Source: an uncultured Dokdonia sp.
GTDB taxonomy: Bacteria; Bacteroidota; Bacteroidia; Flavobacteriales; Flavobacteriaceae
Reading direction: 5' to 3'
Assembly: GCA_947503305.1 (NCBI GenBank)
Contig: CANNDF010000006.1
Coordinates: 248,001-312,000, forward strand
DNA length: 64,000 bases
Shown in pieces: positions 19,099-28,195 of this stretch. The position numbers and the translations under genes were made by a program. Positions within the stretch are counted from its first letter, which is position 1. Each line of letters opens with the position of its first letter. Under the pieces are notes generated by a model that saw only the letters and a list, made by a program, of their open reading frames with translations, was not told the DNA's origin and made no database searches.

Positions 19099-19276
19099 TT
19101 ATTAAGTATGCTTTCGCGAAAAGCAATGCTTTAATATACCTTACTATGACATGTTCCTTTTTTAAAACAGGCAACCTCAAAATTTTTAAAATATTCTTTC
19201 TTTTTATAAAAAGAAAGAATCAAAGAAAAACAACTTTTCAAAGAACAGGAATGAGTCTCAATTTAAAGACTCATCC
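19093..19276 (-). repeat. Rhs inter-cassette junction element, copy D
   Basis: This copy lies between the immunity gene of the active Rhs tip and cassette 1. It has the core boundary, TATGCTTTCGCGAAAAGC, the conserved CTTTAATATACCTTACTATG block and TTTAAAACAGGCAACCTC, then a shorter palindrome (about 19194-19222), a conserved AATCAAAGAAAAACAAC flank, and a hairpin with ATGAGTCT / AGACTCAT arms at 19251-19274. The terminal hairpin differs in sequence from copies B and C while keeping its place. Confidence 0.85.
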
Positions 19277-19349
19277 TTTTATTTATAATGCTGATAATTG
19301 ATTATCAAAATGTGTCATTTTTCAAAAGCACCATTCTGATCCATTACCA

Positions 19350-19730
19350 CTACTTATCATTTTTCATAGGAACATTAAACTCAGTATTTAATTTTTCTCC
19401 GTCAATCTCAAAACTCAATTTAATATTTAATGAGTCGTTCTTTAAATAATTATTTGGTACACTTATTTCTGTTTGGGTAACATTCTCTTTTGCAACAAGT
19501 ATTTTAATTCCTGATCCATAGATTAAGCTTGTTTTTGGATCAATATTGACCCATTCAAAATCTACCCTAGTCGGAGTATTATAAATTAAATAATCATTCC
19601 CATTAATTATTTTAAGTTCAACACTACTTTCACCTTTATTATATGAAAATTTTGAAGATTTTTTTTCAGCTTCAGAGCAAGAATTTATAATTAAAATTAT
19701 AATAATAAATGCACAAATATTTTTAATCAT
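19350..19730 (-). CDS. Lipoprotein, candidate immunity protein of the active Rhs tip
   Basis: A 126-residue protein with a lipoprotein signal peptide (KNICAFIIIILIINSCSEAE; lipobox INSC, acylated Cys at residue 18). The mature part is beta-rich (SSVELKIINGNDYLIY, INPKTS-like turn, KNDSLNIKLSFEIDG) and may be an Ig-like sandwich. It starts 26 bp after the Rhs stop. If it is the immunity factor, the toxin would act in the periplasm or at the envelope; that is inference. Confidence 0.65.
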   Translation of the reverse strand: MIKNICAFIIIILIINSCSEAEKKSSKFSYNKGESSVELKIINGNDYLIYNTPTRVDFEWVNIDPKTSLIYGSGIKILVAKENVTQTEISVPNNYLKNDSLNIKLSFEIDGEKLNTEFNVPMKNDK

Positions 19731-19756
19731 AGTTTGAGTGTTATAATATTAGTATC

Positions 19757-22700
19757 TTAGTTGTCATACATTTTTATTACTTGTATTGAATCTAAATCAG
19801 ATCCTTGCATTTCTCTTTTTGCAGCTTCGGTGGCTCCTTTTTTGCCAGCTCCAATTCCTGCTCCACTACCTCCCATAGGTAATCCGTTTTTCCAATATTG
19901 TAATATATATGAAGTTGTATCGCCAACTGTAAAGTTTTGTGTGGTAATTGATCCATTACTATATATCCCTTCTCCATTTACTACATCATTACCTTGTTCA
20001 AAAATACGTACAACTTCTTTTGTGTCTTTAAATCCATTCTGAAAACTTTTAATTCCACTTTTATCACCTGCTCCTTTATGTTTTGCTGTTATACCTTTTA
20101 AAGCATCAATTACTCCTTTAGGAATATCAATATCTTCGTCTTCATTTAGAGATTTATTATTTGACCTAATAGAGTTTTGCGTCCCACCTCTTATAACAAA
20201 TCCTGATCCAATATAGTCAACAGCTGATCCTTCTAAATTTAGATTTTGTAACCAAAATCTTATATCCCAATGATAATGTAAATCTTCTCCTACCCAACCA
20301 CTCTGCGACTGGTTATAATGGATTTCTCCATTTTCATCATAATATGTACCCGTACTTGAATCATAATAATCATCTCCAAGATATGAAGCTCCATCAATTC
20401 CAAGTTGATCTAAATCTTCTTGACTATTAACATTAGGGTCGTATACAAGATTTCCATTTCCATCATTAAAATATCCTGTAATGTGATTTGATCCTGTCGG
20501 AGACAGCCCATTTAAATCTATAAAATAGATTGGGCTATTGAATGCAAAATTATATGGACTTTGAGTAAACATAAATTCGGATAATGGATCAAGGTTAAAC
20601 CATCTTCCAATTGCTGGATCATAATTACGAGCATGAATATCATACCAATTAAGCCCGAGTTCTTCCCCATACTCCTTCCCTCCAAAAGCAAACTTCTCTG
20701 CCATGCTATTGGCATTAGAAGTTACAGTGGTATTATATCCCTTTTGAGTGAGTCCAAATGGATAATAGTGCTTCTCGCTTATAATTTCTGCACTCGGTTT
20801 TATAGCGCCATCCAGATTAGAATCACTATAGGTAAGGCGTACATTGCCCAGATGATCTTTATACTGGAAAGCATATTGATATCCAGATTGTGTTGTAGTA
20901 GAGGACGTTTTACTAAATCCTTTTACCGACTTACTACTTAAGTATACCGGTTCTACATAGCCTTCGGGATGTGGGAACATCATGAGTTTTTCTTCACTGT
21001 CTTTATCTTCATAAAGATACCCATTTGCATAAAAAGTTTGTACTGTTTTATTTTTAATAAGATCTTCTACTCTTTTTTCCAGTTTAACTCCTGTAGCATC
21101 ATAGGTATAAAAGATATACCCATTTTGAGGGTTACCCTCCCCGTCGGTACCATCTATAGTCACCTGCTCTGGGAGGTTAAGATGGTTATAGGTAATACTG
21201 GTAATGCCTTTGTTCTTGTCTTCTATCATATTGCCATTGACATCATATACATAATCATCTCCTACCGTATTACCATCATAAAATCCTTCTCCTGCTATAG
21301 ATGAGGTTGCTCCATCGGTTACCTGTTGTAACTGGTTCCCGTTATAGGTATAGGACAGGTCGTCCATAGCCTGTGCATTGCCATTGACATCTTCTCCCTG
21401 GCGTAAGAGACTAAGCAGGTTTCCGTTTTGATCATAATTGATACTATGTACATTGTAATGATCATACCCGAGTAAGTCTTGTCCCTGTCTACTATAGGCT
21501 ACCTTAATTCTGTTTAACGCATCATACTTATAGCCATAGGTGCGTTTTTGGGTATCTGTGCCTGCAGTGCGCCACATGCTCTGTGAGATATTACCATTGT
21601 ATAGCGATATGGCTCTTGCAGGGTCTCCCGCATCACCTTCTATCGCTCCATCATAATTGATATGAAAGTTAAAGAGTCTAACCTCTCTAGCATTGTAGTC
21701 TACATCATTAATATCGGTAAGCCACCCTCGTATATTATACCTATAATCTACTTGTTGTAAACTCTTATCAATCGTAGTGGCATACAGATTAAGGTTCCCT
21801 ATTTGCCCCCCCTCATCTCGTATGGATAGATCTCCTATTAAAGAAGGGTAATTTTGAGTCATGGTATAACTTGCCACTTCACTTCCATTATGAATAAAAT
21901 GGATCTCATCTCCCTCACGTTCTATAGCAAAAGTATCTCCTTCGCTATATGGGGTAGCACTATGTAAGCTTATAAGAGTCCCGTTTTCTCTTATTTGTGA
22001 TATATACCTCGGAGGGTTTTGCCAAAAAAATGATATTCCATAATCAATCTCACTATGTGAGTCACTATTACTTTGATCATTAAAACCTACAATAAATCTT
22101 TTATTCTCGGTCTCTGCTGTAAATGAAATCCCTCCATCTCCTTCCAAACGTCCTATGGTAGAAAGACCTGCATTATAACTGCTACTCCCTCCACTTGTTT
22201 TTTCAATGATATGATCTATTACCGTAATATCAAGAGATATATCGGTATACCCACTTTCAAAGAGTTGTCCTCCTACTTTTTTACTTACGAGTTGTCCCAG
22301 TTCATCATAGGTATTGCTGGCAATGAGCTGTACAGGTTCCTCATTAATCTGTTGTAAGTGAGTCGCCAGTCTGTCCTGATGGTCATAGGTAAAAAAGTCT
22401 GTTGTCGTGACGGGCTGGTGGGTGCCTTTGCTATGTACCGTTCTACTTTGTAAGGCCTTTCCTGTAAAGTCCAGTAAGGTCTCAGAGGTATCCTGAGTAT
22501 CTAGATAGTCATTGATGCTGGCACTATAGATAGGGCGTGCTTTGGCATCATAGGCAATAAGAGTCTTGATCCATTTTCTAGTCGTGTTCAGTATCCTTAC
22601 TAGGGATACGGTAGGTAACCCCTGAGTGGCTGTAGTTACGGCTTGCCCATATACTTCGGTAGGCAAGGTCAGTCCTGCAGAATGCGTATAGGTGTCGTAA

Positions 22701-23917
22701 TAATTAATCGTATGTAAGGTAAGTCCAGTGGAAGGAAACGCACTATTGGTATAATAGATATATTCTCCGGAAATACTTGTGATAGAAGAAACACTCTCAT
22801 TAAGAACGGTAGCATTTAAGAGTTGTGTTCTTAAGAGATGTATAGGTGTGGTAGAGGTATATATCCCTGTATAGGCGACTCGGTTAAGGGCGTCATATTT
22901 GGTAAAGAGCCATTGGTCATTTTCGCGTAAGCGGGCATCTTGTGTTAATACGGGACGGTCTAACTTGTCATACAGGATATACTCCCATCCTTTACCAGGA
23001 ATCTTCTTTTCTATCAAACGGTTACGGTAATCGTATATATACTGGTAGCATAAGGTATCCAGAATATCTTGTGCATTTGCTACAAGCGCTCCGCTACTTA
23101 CGATCTGAGCGGCTCCTTCTGGAGACAGGACATAGATAAGGTTTCCATAATGATCATATGTGTAATAAGTGTCGTGGGCTAGATTATTATTATAGGTGCG
23201 TTTTAAAATAACTTGTCCTGACTTATTGGTAAATTCTTCTGTGGTATGGTTGTTTCCGGAAGAAGGGGTCCAGTTTTCGTCTTTTGTTATAGTTACATAC
23301 AACTCCTCTTGACCTACAATTCCGTTAAGAGTGAGTTCTGGTGATTGCGTGTCTGTTGTATATATAACTTTAAAGTTATGTACGGCATCGGTATCTGTAT
23401 TTGCCCTATACACAAACTTGATAGTGTGGTCTGTATCCTCCTGTGTTACAGCCCATGAGTTTCCAGGGGCTCCTTGTTTTACTACCCTATTAAGTGGAGA
23501 AGTCTCATAGACCATCTCGCTATAGGGGTTTTGAGTATTTTCATACTTGGAGGTATCATAAAACTGGTTAATAGCCGTTTTAAGATTCTCTTGATCTATA
23601 TAGTTAAGAGGGTGGGTTGCCGATGGATTTGCATAGGGTAAATACTGTTTTGGAGTTCTTCCCACTCCATCATATTCCTGATGGGTTATAATATGCTCTC
23701 CATTTCCTCCTGCACCTACAGCAATAGATTGAATAGGTCTTCCTAGCCCATCTACATAATTGATGGTCTCTATCTTCTGTGATGGATCAAGAGTGTCTTC
23801 CTGACCTGCATCTACAGCTTGTTGATAGGCAGTCGTTTTTACATAACTTTTATCTTGACTCTGTCCGATCACAAGTATCGGAAGTAATAAAGCGATGGTG
23901 ATTATATATTTTTTCAT
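19757..23917 (-). CDS. DUF6443 Rhs-repeat polymorphic toxin, expressed copy
   Basis: A 1386-residue exported protein with a signal peptide (residues 1-19, ending VIGQ). It has a DUF6443 start (INYVDGLGRPIQSIAVGAGG), YD repeats near 255-400 and 790-1000, an inserted beta-rich lectin/ConA-like segment near 565-715, and the Rhs-associated core (YKDHLGNVRLTYSDSN, YYPFGLTQKGYN, WYDIHARNYDPAIGRW) ending at GLSP near 1140. The last 246 residues are the variable tip, whose end (SYILQYWKNGLPMGGSG, SIQVIKMYDN) I do not recognise. It follows the SpvB-like gene by 18 bp and precedes its immunity candidate. The core DNA from about 20700 to 20870 is copied in the silent cassettes. Confidence 0.88.
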   Translation of the reverse strand: MKKYIITIALLLPILVIGQSQDKSYVKTTAYQQAVDAGQEDTLDPSQKIETINYVDGLGRPIQSIAVGAGGNGEHIITHQEYDGVGRTPKQYLPYANPSATHPLNYIDQENLKTAINQFYDTSKYENTQNPYSEMVYETSPLNRVVKQGAPGNSWAVTQEDTDHTIKFVYRANTDTDAVHNFKVIYTTDTQSPELTLNGIVGQEELYVTITKDENWTPSSGNNHTTEEFTNKSGQVILKRTYNNNLAHDTYYTYDHYGNLIYVLSPEGAAQIVSSGALVANAQDILDTLCYQYIYDYRNRLIEKKIPGKGWEYILYDKLDRPVLTQDARLRENDQWLFTKYDALNRVAYTGIYTSTTPIHLLRTQLLNATVLNESVSSITSISGEYIYYTNSAFPSTGLTLHTINYYDTYTHSAGLTLPTEVYGQAVTTATQGLPTVSLVRILNTTRKWIKTLIAYDAKARPIYSASINDYLDTQDTSETLLDFTGKALQSRTVHSKGTHQPVTTTDFFTYDHQDRLATHLQQINEEPVQLIASNTYDELGQLVSKKVGGQLFESGYTDISLDITVIDHIIEKTSGGSSSYNAGLSTIGRLEGDGGISFTAETENKRFIVGFNDQSNSDSHSEIDYGISFFWQNPPRYISQIRENGTLISLHSATPYSEGDTFAIEREGDEIHFIHNGSEVASYTMTQNYPSLIGDLSIRDEGGQIGNLNLYATTIDKSLQQVDYRYNIRGWLTDINDVDYNAREVRLFNFHINYDGAIEGDAGDPARAISLYNGNISQSMWRTAGTDTQKRTYGYKYDALNRIKVAYSRQGQDLLGYDHYNVHSINYDQNGNLLSLLRQGEDVNGNAQAMDDLSYTYNGNQLQQVTDGATSSIAGEGFYDGNTVGDDYVYDVNGNMIEDKNKGITSITYNHLNLPEQVTIDGTDGEGNPQNGYIFYTYDATGVKLEKRVEDLIKNKTVQTFYANGYLYEDKDSEEKLMMFPHPEGYVEPVYLSSKSVKGFSKTSSTTTQSGYQYAFQYKDHLGNVRLTYSDSNLDGAIKPSAEIISEKHYYPFGLTQKGYNTTVTSNANSMAEKFAFGGKEYGEELGLNWYDIHARNYDPAIGRWFNLDPLSEFMFTQSPYNFAFNSPIYFIDLNGLSPTGSNHITGYFNDGNGNLVYDPNVNSQEDLDQLGIDGASYLGDDYYDSSTGTYYDENGEIHYNQSQSGWVGEDLHYHWDIRFWLQNLNLEGSAVDYIGSGFVIRGGTQNSIRSNNKSLNEDEDIDIPKGVIDALKGITAKHKGAGDKSGIKSFQNGFKDTKEVVRIFEQGNDVVNGEGIYSNGSITTQNFTVGDTTSYILQYWKNGLPMGGSGAGIGAGKKGATEAAKREMQGSDLDSIQVIKMYDN

Positions 23918-23935
23918 CTGTTTTCCGATTTTAAA

Positions 23936-26900
23936 TTAATTAGACGTACTGTAATGGTATTCATTTTTTGAATAGACTTTTCCATCTTGATCCTTGACAT
24001 ACTTAAGCCTGTTTTGAGTATCGTATTCATAGAACATCGTATATCCTCTGGGATCGGTGACAGAGGTAACTCCTACCAGTGGTTTATAGGTATAACTCGT
24101 TACTAGAGCAGAAGGTAGATGGTCCCTGATCTTATCCAGTTCTGTACGTAATGCACTGCCATCTAAGCTTTGTAATGTCGCCATACTTACTTCCAAAGCG
24201 CTTACGACCTGAGATAGGCTTGCGTTTTCTACTATGGCTATGGGGTATTGTCTACCATACCCCCATAAGTAGGCTACGGGCTGTCCATTTTCTCTATGGG
24301 TTTGCGTTACATTTCCTTTTTCATCATAACTATCTATAGTATAGAGGGTCTCTAAATTACTAAGAGGTACATCTCCTTTTTTTGCTTTTACCTCTTTTGG
24401 GTGATACCCATTTATATGAAATATGTAATCGGTCTTTTTACTATTGATCTTTTGATCATTGATATAGGTATACTCTACAATAGGGACCGATACTTGGTTT
24501 CTATTCACCATGGACTGGTATTGACTTTCTTCAGTTCTATTTTGAGGATATTCATATACGGTACGTTGTATATCTCCCACACTATTAATCATCTGTTGTT
24601 CTTTGATCAACGTAAAATCACTTTCGGGGTCACGGTTATATTCATAAGTAGTAACTACTTTATCTTTCATACTCTCTTTGTAAATAACATCAAAATACCG
24701 CTCAACTTCTTTGTATCTCACAACATCATAGAGTTCACGGATAGCATCATGACAAGCAGTTGTTCCTAATTCATAGCAATTTGTTAGTTCATTTACCAAT
24801 CGTACTTGTTTAGGGGCAATTTTAAAACTCCAAGGATGGTTAGGGTTATAATCCTGAGGATTCCCGGTATTAGGTTCTAGATCAGGACGATTCTCTATAT
24901 AGTCGCTTTGCTCGTATGAAACGACCTCATCTCCACTGGTCATTGTAGTAGAGATAAGTTTTGCTTTGCTTTTGTCTAGATGTATTGGACGAGGAGGATA
25001 CATATAACTTCGATCCTCAAAAGGCATTTGATATTCATACGTTTCTACTCCCGAGGCTAGTTGTGCAGGAGTACCAGAGTCGGGATTTGTATCTGTAGGA
25101 TCTGTAGGAACTATCGGAGGGTCGCCTTCAGTATTTTCATCAATGGCGGTAGTAGCAGAATAATACTTGCGTACTCTTTTGTAGTACACTGGGATTCCAT
25201 TGTGAGCATCCATTGCTCCAAAGGAATTGAGCCTATAGTAGGTATCATCTCTTTCGTACTGTTGCCCATTAGTAAGAATAATGTCTATATGGTGTTTTTC
25301 TACATTATTAGGGGTTTGATTTTCTTGTGCTGTAGAAAATCCATCATCATCACTATAACTATATTGAATAGTACTTGTAGGATCTCCTTGTATCCCGTCA
25401 TAATTTCTGATAGAAGATACACGTATTCCTGCCGTAGGATCATTTACAAATAAGGTACTTACATCTGTATCTTCATCTGCTCCTGGCGGTATGTAATATT
25501 GGAATCTCATATCTGCAAATAACTCATCATAAGCAAGGCTTGATACCAGATGAGGATTCCCATTGGTATGGGTGGATATGACAAATCGATACGTTCCTGG
25601 AGGAATCCAAAAAACACCTGAATTAAATGCTTGATTTATGGTACTTTGTCCTGTACATCCATACCAATCATTAGTAGGGCCGTCTGGACCCCAATATGCA
25701 CAGTTATTGTCAGGATCTTTATTGATTATAAAAGCAGGGGAAACAATAGGGTTTGGATAAAAACTATCACAAGGTTTTGGATCTGCTGGATTAGGTGGGA
25801 CCATACGATTACGAGCATCCTCAACATTTAAAGGATAGCGCATAGCATGAAAGCTAGGAATACCAACATAACATTCATTATATTGATTTATATCAGGGCC
25901 ATCTAATCGTTCTATTCTTAGATAAATAGCGTTCCCAGAGTCTATATTTCCTATAATTCTATGAGTTAGAAGTGCTCTAACCGGATAATCAAATGTCTTT
26001 GTAGTTTCTGTATGTCTGTCTGTATTAGATAATTTAGCATCAAGATCAAGATAAATAGTTCTATTAAAATTATTTTCACTTTCAGATCCACCTAGATTAC
26101 TATCTTCATAAAGTTTTTTTATTGTGTTTTGCTCATAGTTTATTAATGTATACCCCCCTGTAGGATAGGTGATCTTAGACATTGCTCCTTTACGAGTTTC
26201 TCCAAAACTTATAGATTTATCAACCTGTTCATTAAAAGTATAATCAATAGCTTCTGTATTGTTATTAGAACCATTATAGAACCCCCATAAATCCTGATTG
26301 AGAGGTTTGTTATTAACATCTTCATAAAATTCTGGAATACCTCCTAAACTGAGGTTGTAATAATCAAAACCAAATAATAACTCATCGTTTTTACGTATCT
26401 CTACCAACGCATCTCTAGTACCTAGATAATCCATCTCATAATTACAAACAGTATTGCCTGCAGGATCTTTTAGGTCTATGGCATCAAAAACAGTATGTCC
26501 ACTTGGACCATTAGTAGTATTAAAGGTTAATGATCCCTTAGGGAAGTTAATGGAGGTTAAGATCTGACGTTGCATCGTCGTTTGATTCATTTTATCGTTA
26601 TACGAGCCGATAAATTGATTTAAAAAATGTCCCCAGTTATTTGGATCAACTTGTGTAGCTCCATCCATGGTTTGAGCGCTTGCAGAAAAATCCCATGATG
26701 TATACGTGTCTGGTGTGTAGTTAAATATAATGTCTTCACCATTTACATGCTCTATTTTTGAGAGTAACCATGAAGTTGTTTTGTCTATGTTATAGGGATG
26801 ACCTGGATCTTCTGGAGGAACTATCCTTTCTCTATCATCATCATCAAAATAATATCTTATTCCTTTATCATCAGTCACCACAAAACTACCAATCTCAGTA

Positions 26901-27517
26901 GTAGGGAAATTCTGCATAATAATGTCTACCTTAAAATTATGTCTCGATAAAAAATGAGCCTTATACTCATTGTCAGTTTCATCAAAATAGAGTTTAAAGC
27001 TAAAATTAGCCCCTCCAATATTTACGATAAACTTATCTGCTTCTGAGTCATACTCATTATTTGCAAAACTCATAAAGTTATCAAAAGGCATTGCTTCAAT
27101 ATTATCAGTCGTTATATACTGGTCTATGAGCGCTTTTCTATCCATCTCTCCATAATACCCATCAGGATGAAAATCAGGTAATCCACGTACGACCTTAGTA
27201 ATAGATCCATACGCATTAAGGTTCCATCCCCATCCCATAAGAGAAGGTTTTGTCTCTGCGATAAATCCTCCATAATTATACGTTAGACTTACTGGCCAAG
27301 AGTTTCCATTAACAGCTATATTATGGATAGGAACACTATAGGACATTTGCCCTGTTGCTGTATTTATAGGGACATTTCCTGCCCTACTTAAAACACCTGC
27401 TTCTGGAGTAGTGGGAGTAATTGCATCAATCCCCGATGCTGCCTGTTGTGCAAATAAAAAATTCATGCTCATCAAACAGATTGATAGGCATAAGGTTACT
27501 AGCGATTTTTTACTCAT
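23936..27517 (-). CDS. Exported SpvB/Rhs-like protein, partner of the Rhs toxin
   Basis: A 1193-residue protein. ATG 27517 was chosen because a signal peptide follows (KKSLVTLCLSICLMSMNFLFAQ); the frame is open to 27622 without one. The mature start AITPTTPEAGVLSRAGNVPINTATGQMSYSVPIHNI...VSLTYNYGG resembles the SpvB/TcB-type beta-propeller opening seen in Bacteroidota Rhs loci. The C-terminus ends with YD repeats (VTSVTDPRGYTMFYEYDTQNRLKYVKDQDG). It is the first gene of the toxin operon. By analogy with TcB-TcC, the two proteins could together form the cage that carries the tip; this is inference. Confidence 0.75.
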   Translation of the reverse strand: MSKKSLVTLCLSICLMSMNFLFAQQAASGIDAITPTTPEAGVLSRAGNVPINTATGQMSYSVPIHNIAVNGNSWPVSLTYNYGGFIAETKPSLMGWGWNLNAYGSITKVVRGLPDFHPDGYYGEMDRKALIDQYITTDNIEAMPFDNFMSFANNEYDSEADKFIVNIGGANFSFKLYFDETDNEYKAHFLSRHNFKVDIIMQNFPTTEIGSFVVTDDKGIRYYFDDDDRERIVPPEDPGHPYNIDKTTSWLLSKIEHVNGEDIIFNYTPDTYTSWDFSASAQTMDGATQVDPNNWGHFLNQFIGSYNDKMNQTTMQRQILTSINFPKGSLTFNTTNGPSGHTVFDAIDLKDPAGNTVCNYEMDYLGTRDALVEIRKNDELLFGFDYYNLSLGGIPEFYEDVNNKPLNQDLWGFYNGSNNNTEAIDYTFNEQVDKSISFGETRKGAMSKITYPTGGYTLINYEQNTIKKLYEDSNLGGSESENNFNRTIYLDLDAKLSNTDRHTETTKTFDYPVRALLTHRIIGNIDSGNAIYLRIERLDGPDINQYNECYVGIPSFHAMRYPLNVEDARNRMVPPNPADPKPCDSFYPNPIVSPAFIINKDPDNNCAYWGPDGPTNDWYGCTGQSTINQAFNSGVFWIPPGTYRFVISTHTNGNPHLVSSLAYDELFADMRFQYYIPPGADEDTDVSTLFVNDPTAGIRVSSIRNYDGIQGDPTSTIQYSYSDDDGFSTAQENQTPNNVEKHHIDIILTNGQQYERDDTYYRLNSFGAMDAHNGIPVYYKRVRKYYSATTAIDENTEGDPPIVPTDPTDTNPDSGTPAQLASGVETYEYQMPFEDRSYMYPPRPIHLDKSKAKLISTTMTSGDEVVSYEQSDYIENRPDLEPNTGNPQDYNPNHPWSFKIAPKQVRLVNELTNCYELGTTACHDAIRELYDVVRYKEVERYFDVIYKESMKDKVVTTYEYNRDPESDFTLIKEQQMINSVGDIQRTVYEYPQNRTEESQYQSMVNRNQVSVPIVEYTYINDQKINSKKTDYIFHINGYHPKEVKAKKGDVPLSNLETLYTIDSYDEKGNVTQTHRENGQPVAYLWGYGRQYPIAIVENASLSQVVSALEVSMATLQSLDGSALRTELDKIRDHLPSALVTSYTYKPLVGVTSVTDPRGYTMFYEYDTQNRLKYVKDQDGKVYSKNEYHYSTSN

Positions 27518-28195
27518 AATAATATAATAATGGTTACTAAATTTTGACATACATTTAAGTGGTTTTGTATCTTCTATTATTCTATAGAATTTATCCATAG
27601 TAATAGATAAGATCCTACTCATTGATTTTAAATTATGTATAAGAAGAGGTATAACAAAGTAGTACTGTGTGAAGTAACTGATTGAGTGTGTAAACGCAAC
27701 TATTTTTTAAGTAAACGTATCCATAAATAGATACCGCATATCTATAATAGTAGCCATCATATGTATGTTGAATTTCCCCTTAATTATGTCATAAAATAAC
27801 CTCTTTTTTCTTAAAATTACAAGCTTTTTGCTGTTAAATTCTTGTTAGATTCCTGTCTTTGCAGGATAGGCTCATATCCTATTCATATAAAATATCATTG
27901 ATTTTAAGCCTAAAAAAATGTTCTGTATTTGTGAGTGAAAGATACAGTAAATTTTTATGATATGTAAGAAATCACTTACTCATGTAATATTCGGGCGATA
28001 TAGAGAATAACTGTAGGATATACGGAATAAACGTTTTTTTTAACACGCTTAAAATCAAGGGTTTTGAGGATTTATGTGTCAATTTTTAGGCGTAAAATGT
28101 GTAAATAAGGTTGTATACCAGATGGAATGTAGGTGTCAATTAGGATTTATAGAATGTTTGAAAAGTGGGATATAATGATGTCTTCTAAAATAGAT
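27518..28195. other. Intergenic region upstream of the Rhs operon
   Basis: No gene is supported in this AT-rich 678-bp stretch. It should hold the promoter of the toxin operon, but no confident TAnnTTTG element was found in the right orientation. Two short overlapping inverted repeats lie at about 27850-27884 (CCTG/CAGG and ATAGG/CCTAT). Confidence 0.5.

Noticed and set aside
19761-21304. Plus-strand open frames opposite the Rhs gene
   Set aside because: They are antisense to a long coding sequence with clear Rhs motifs and have no recognisable domains or promoters.
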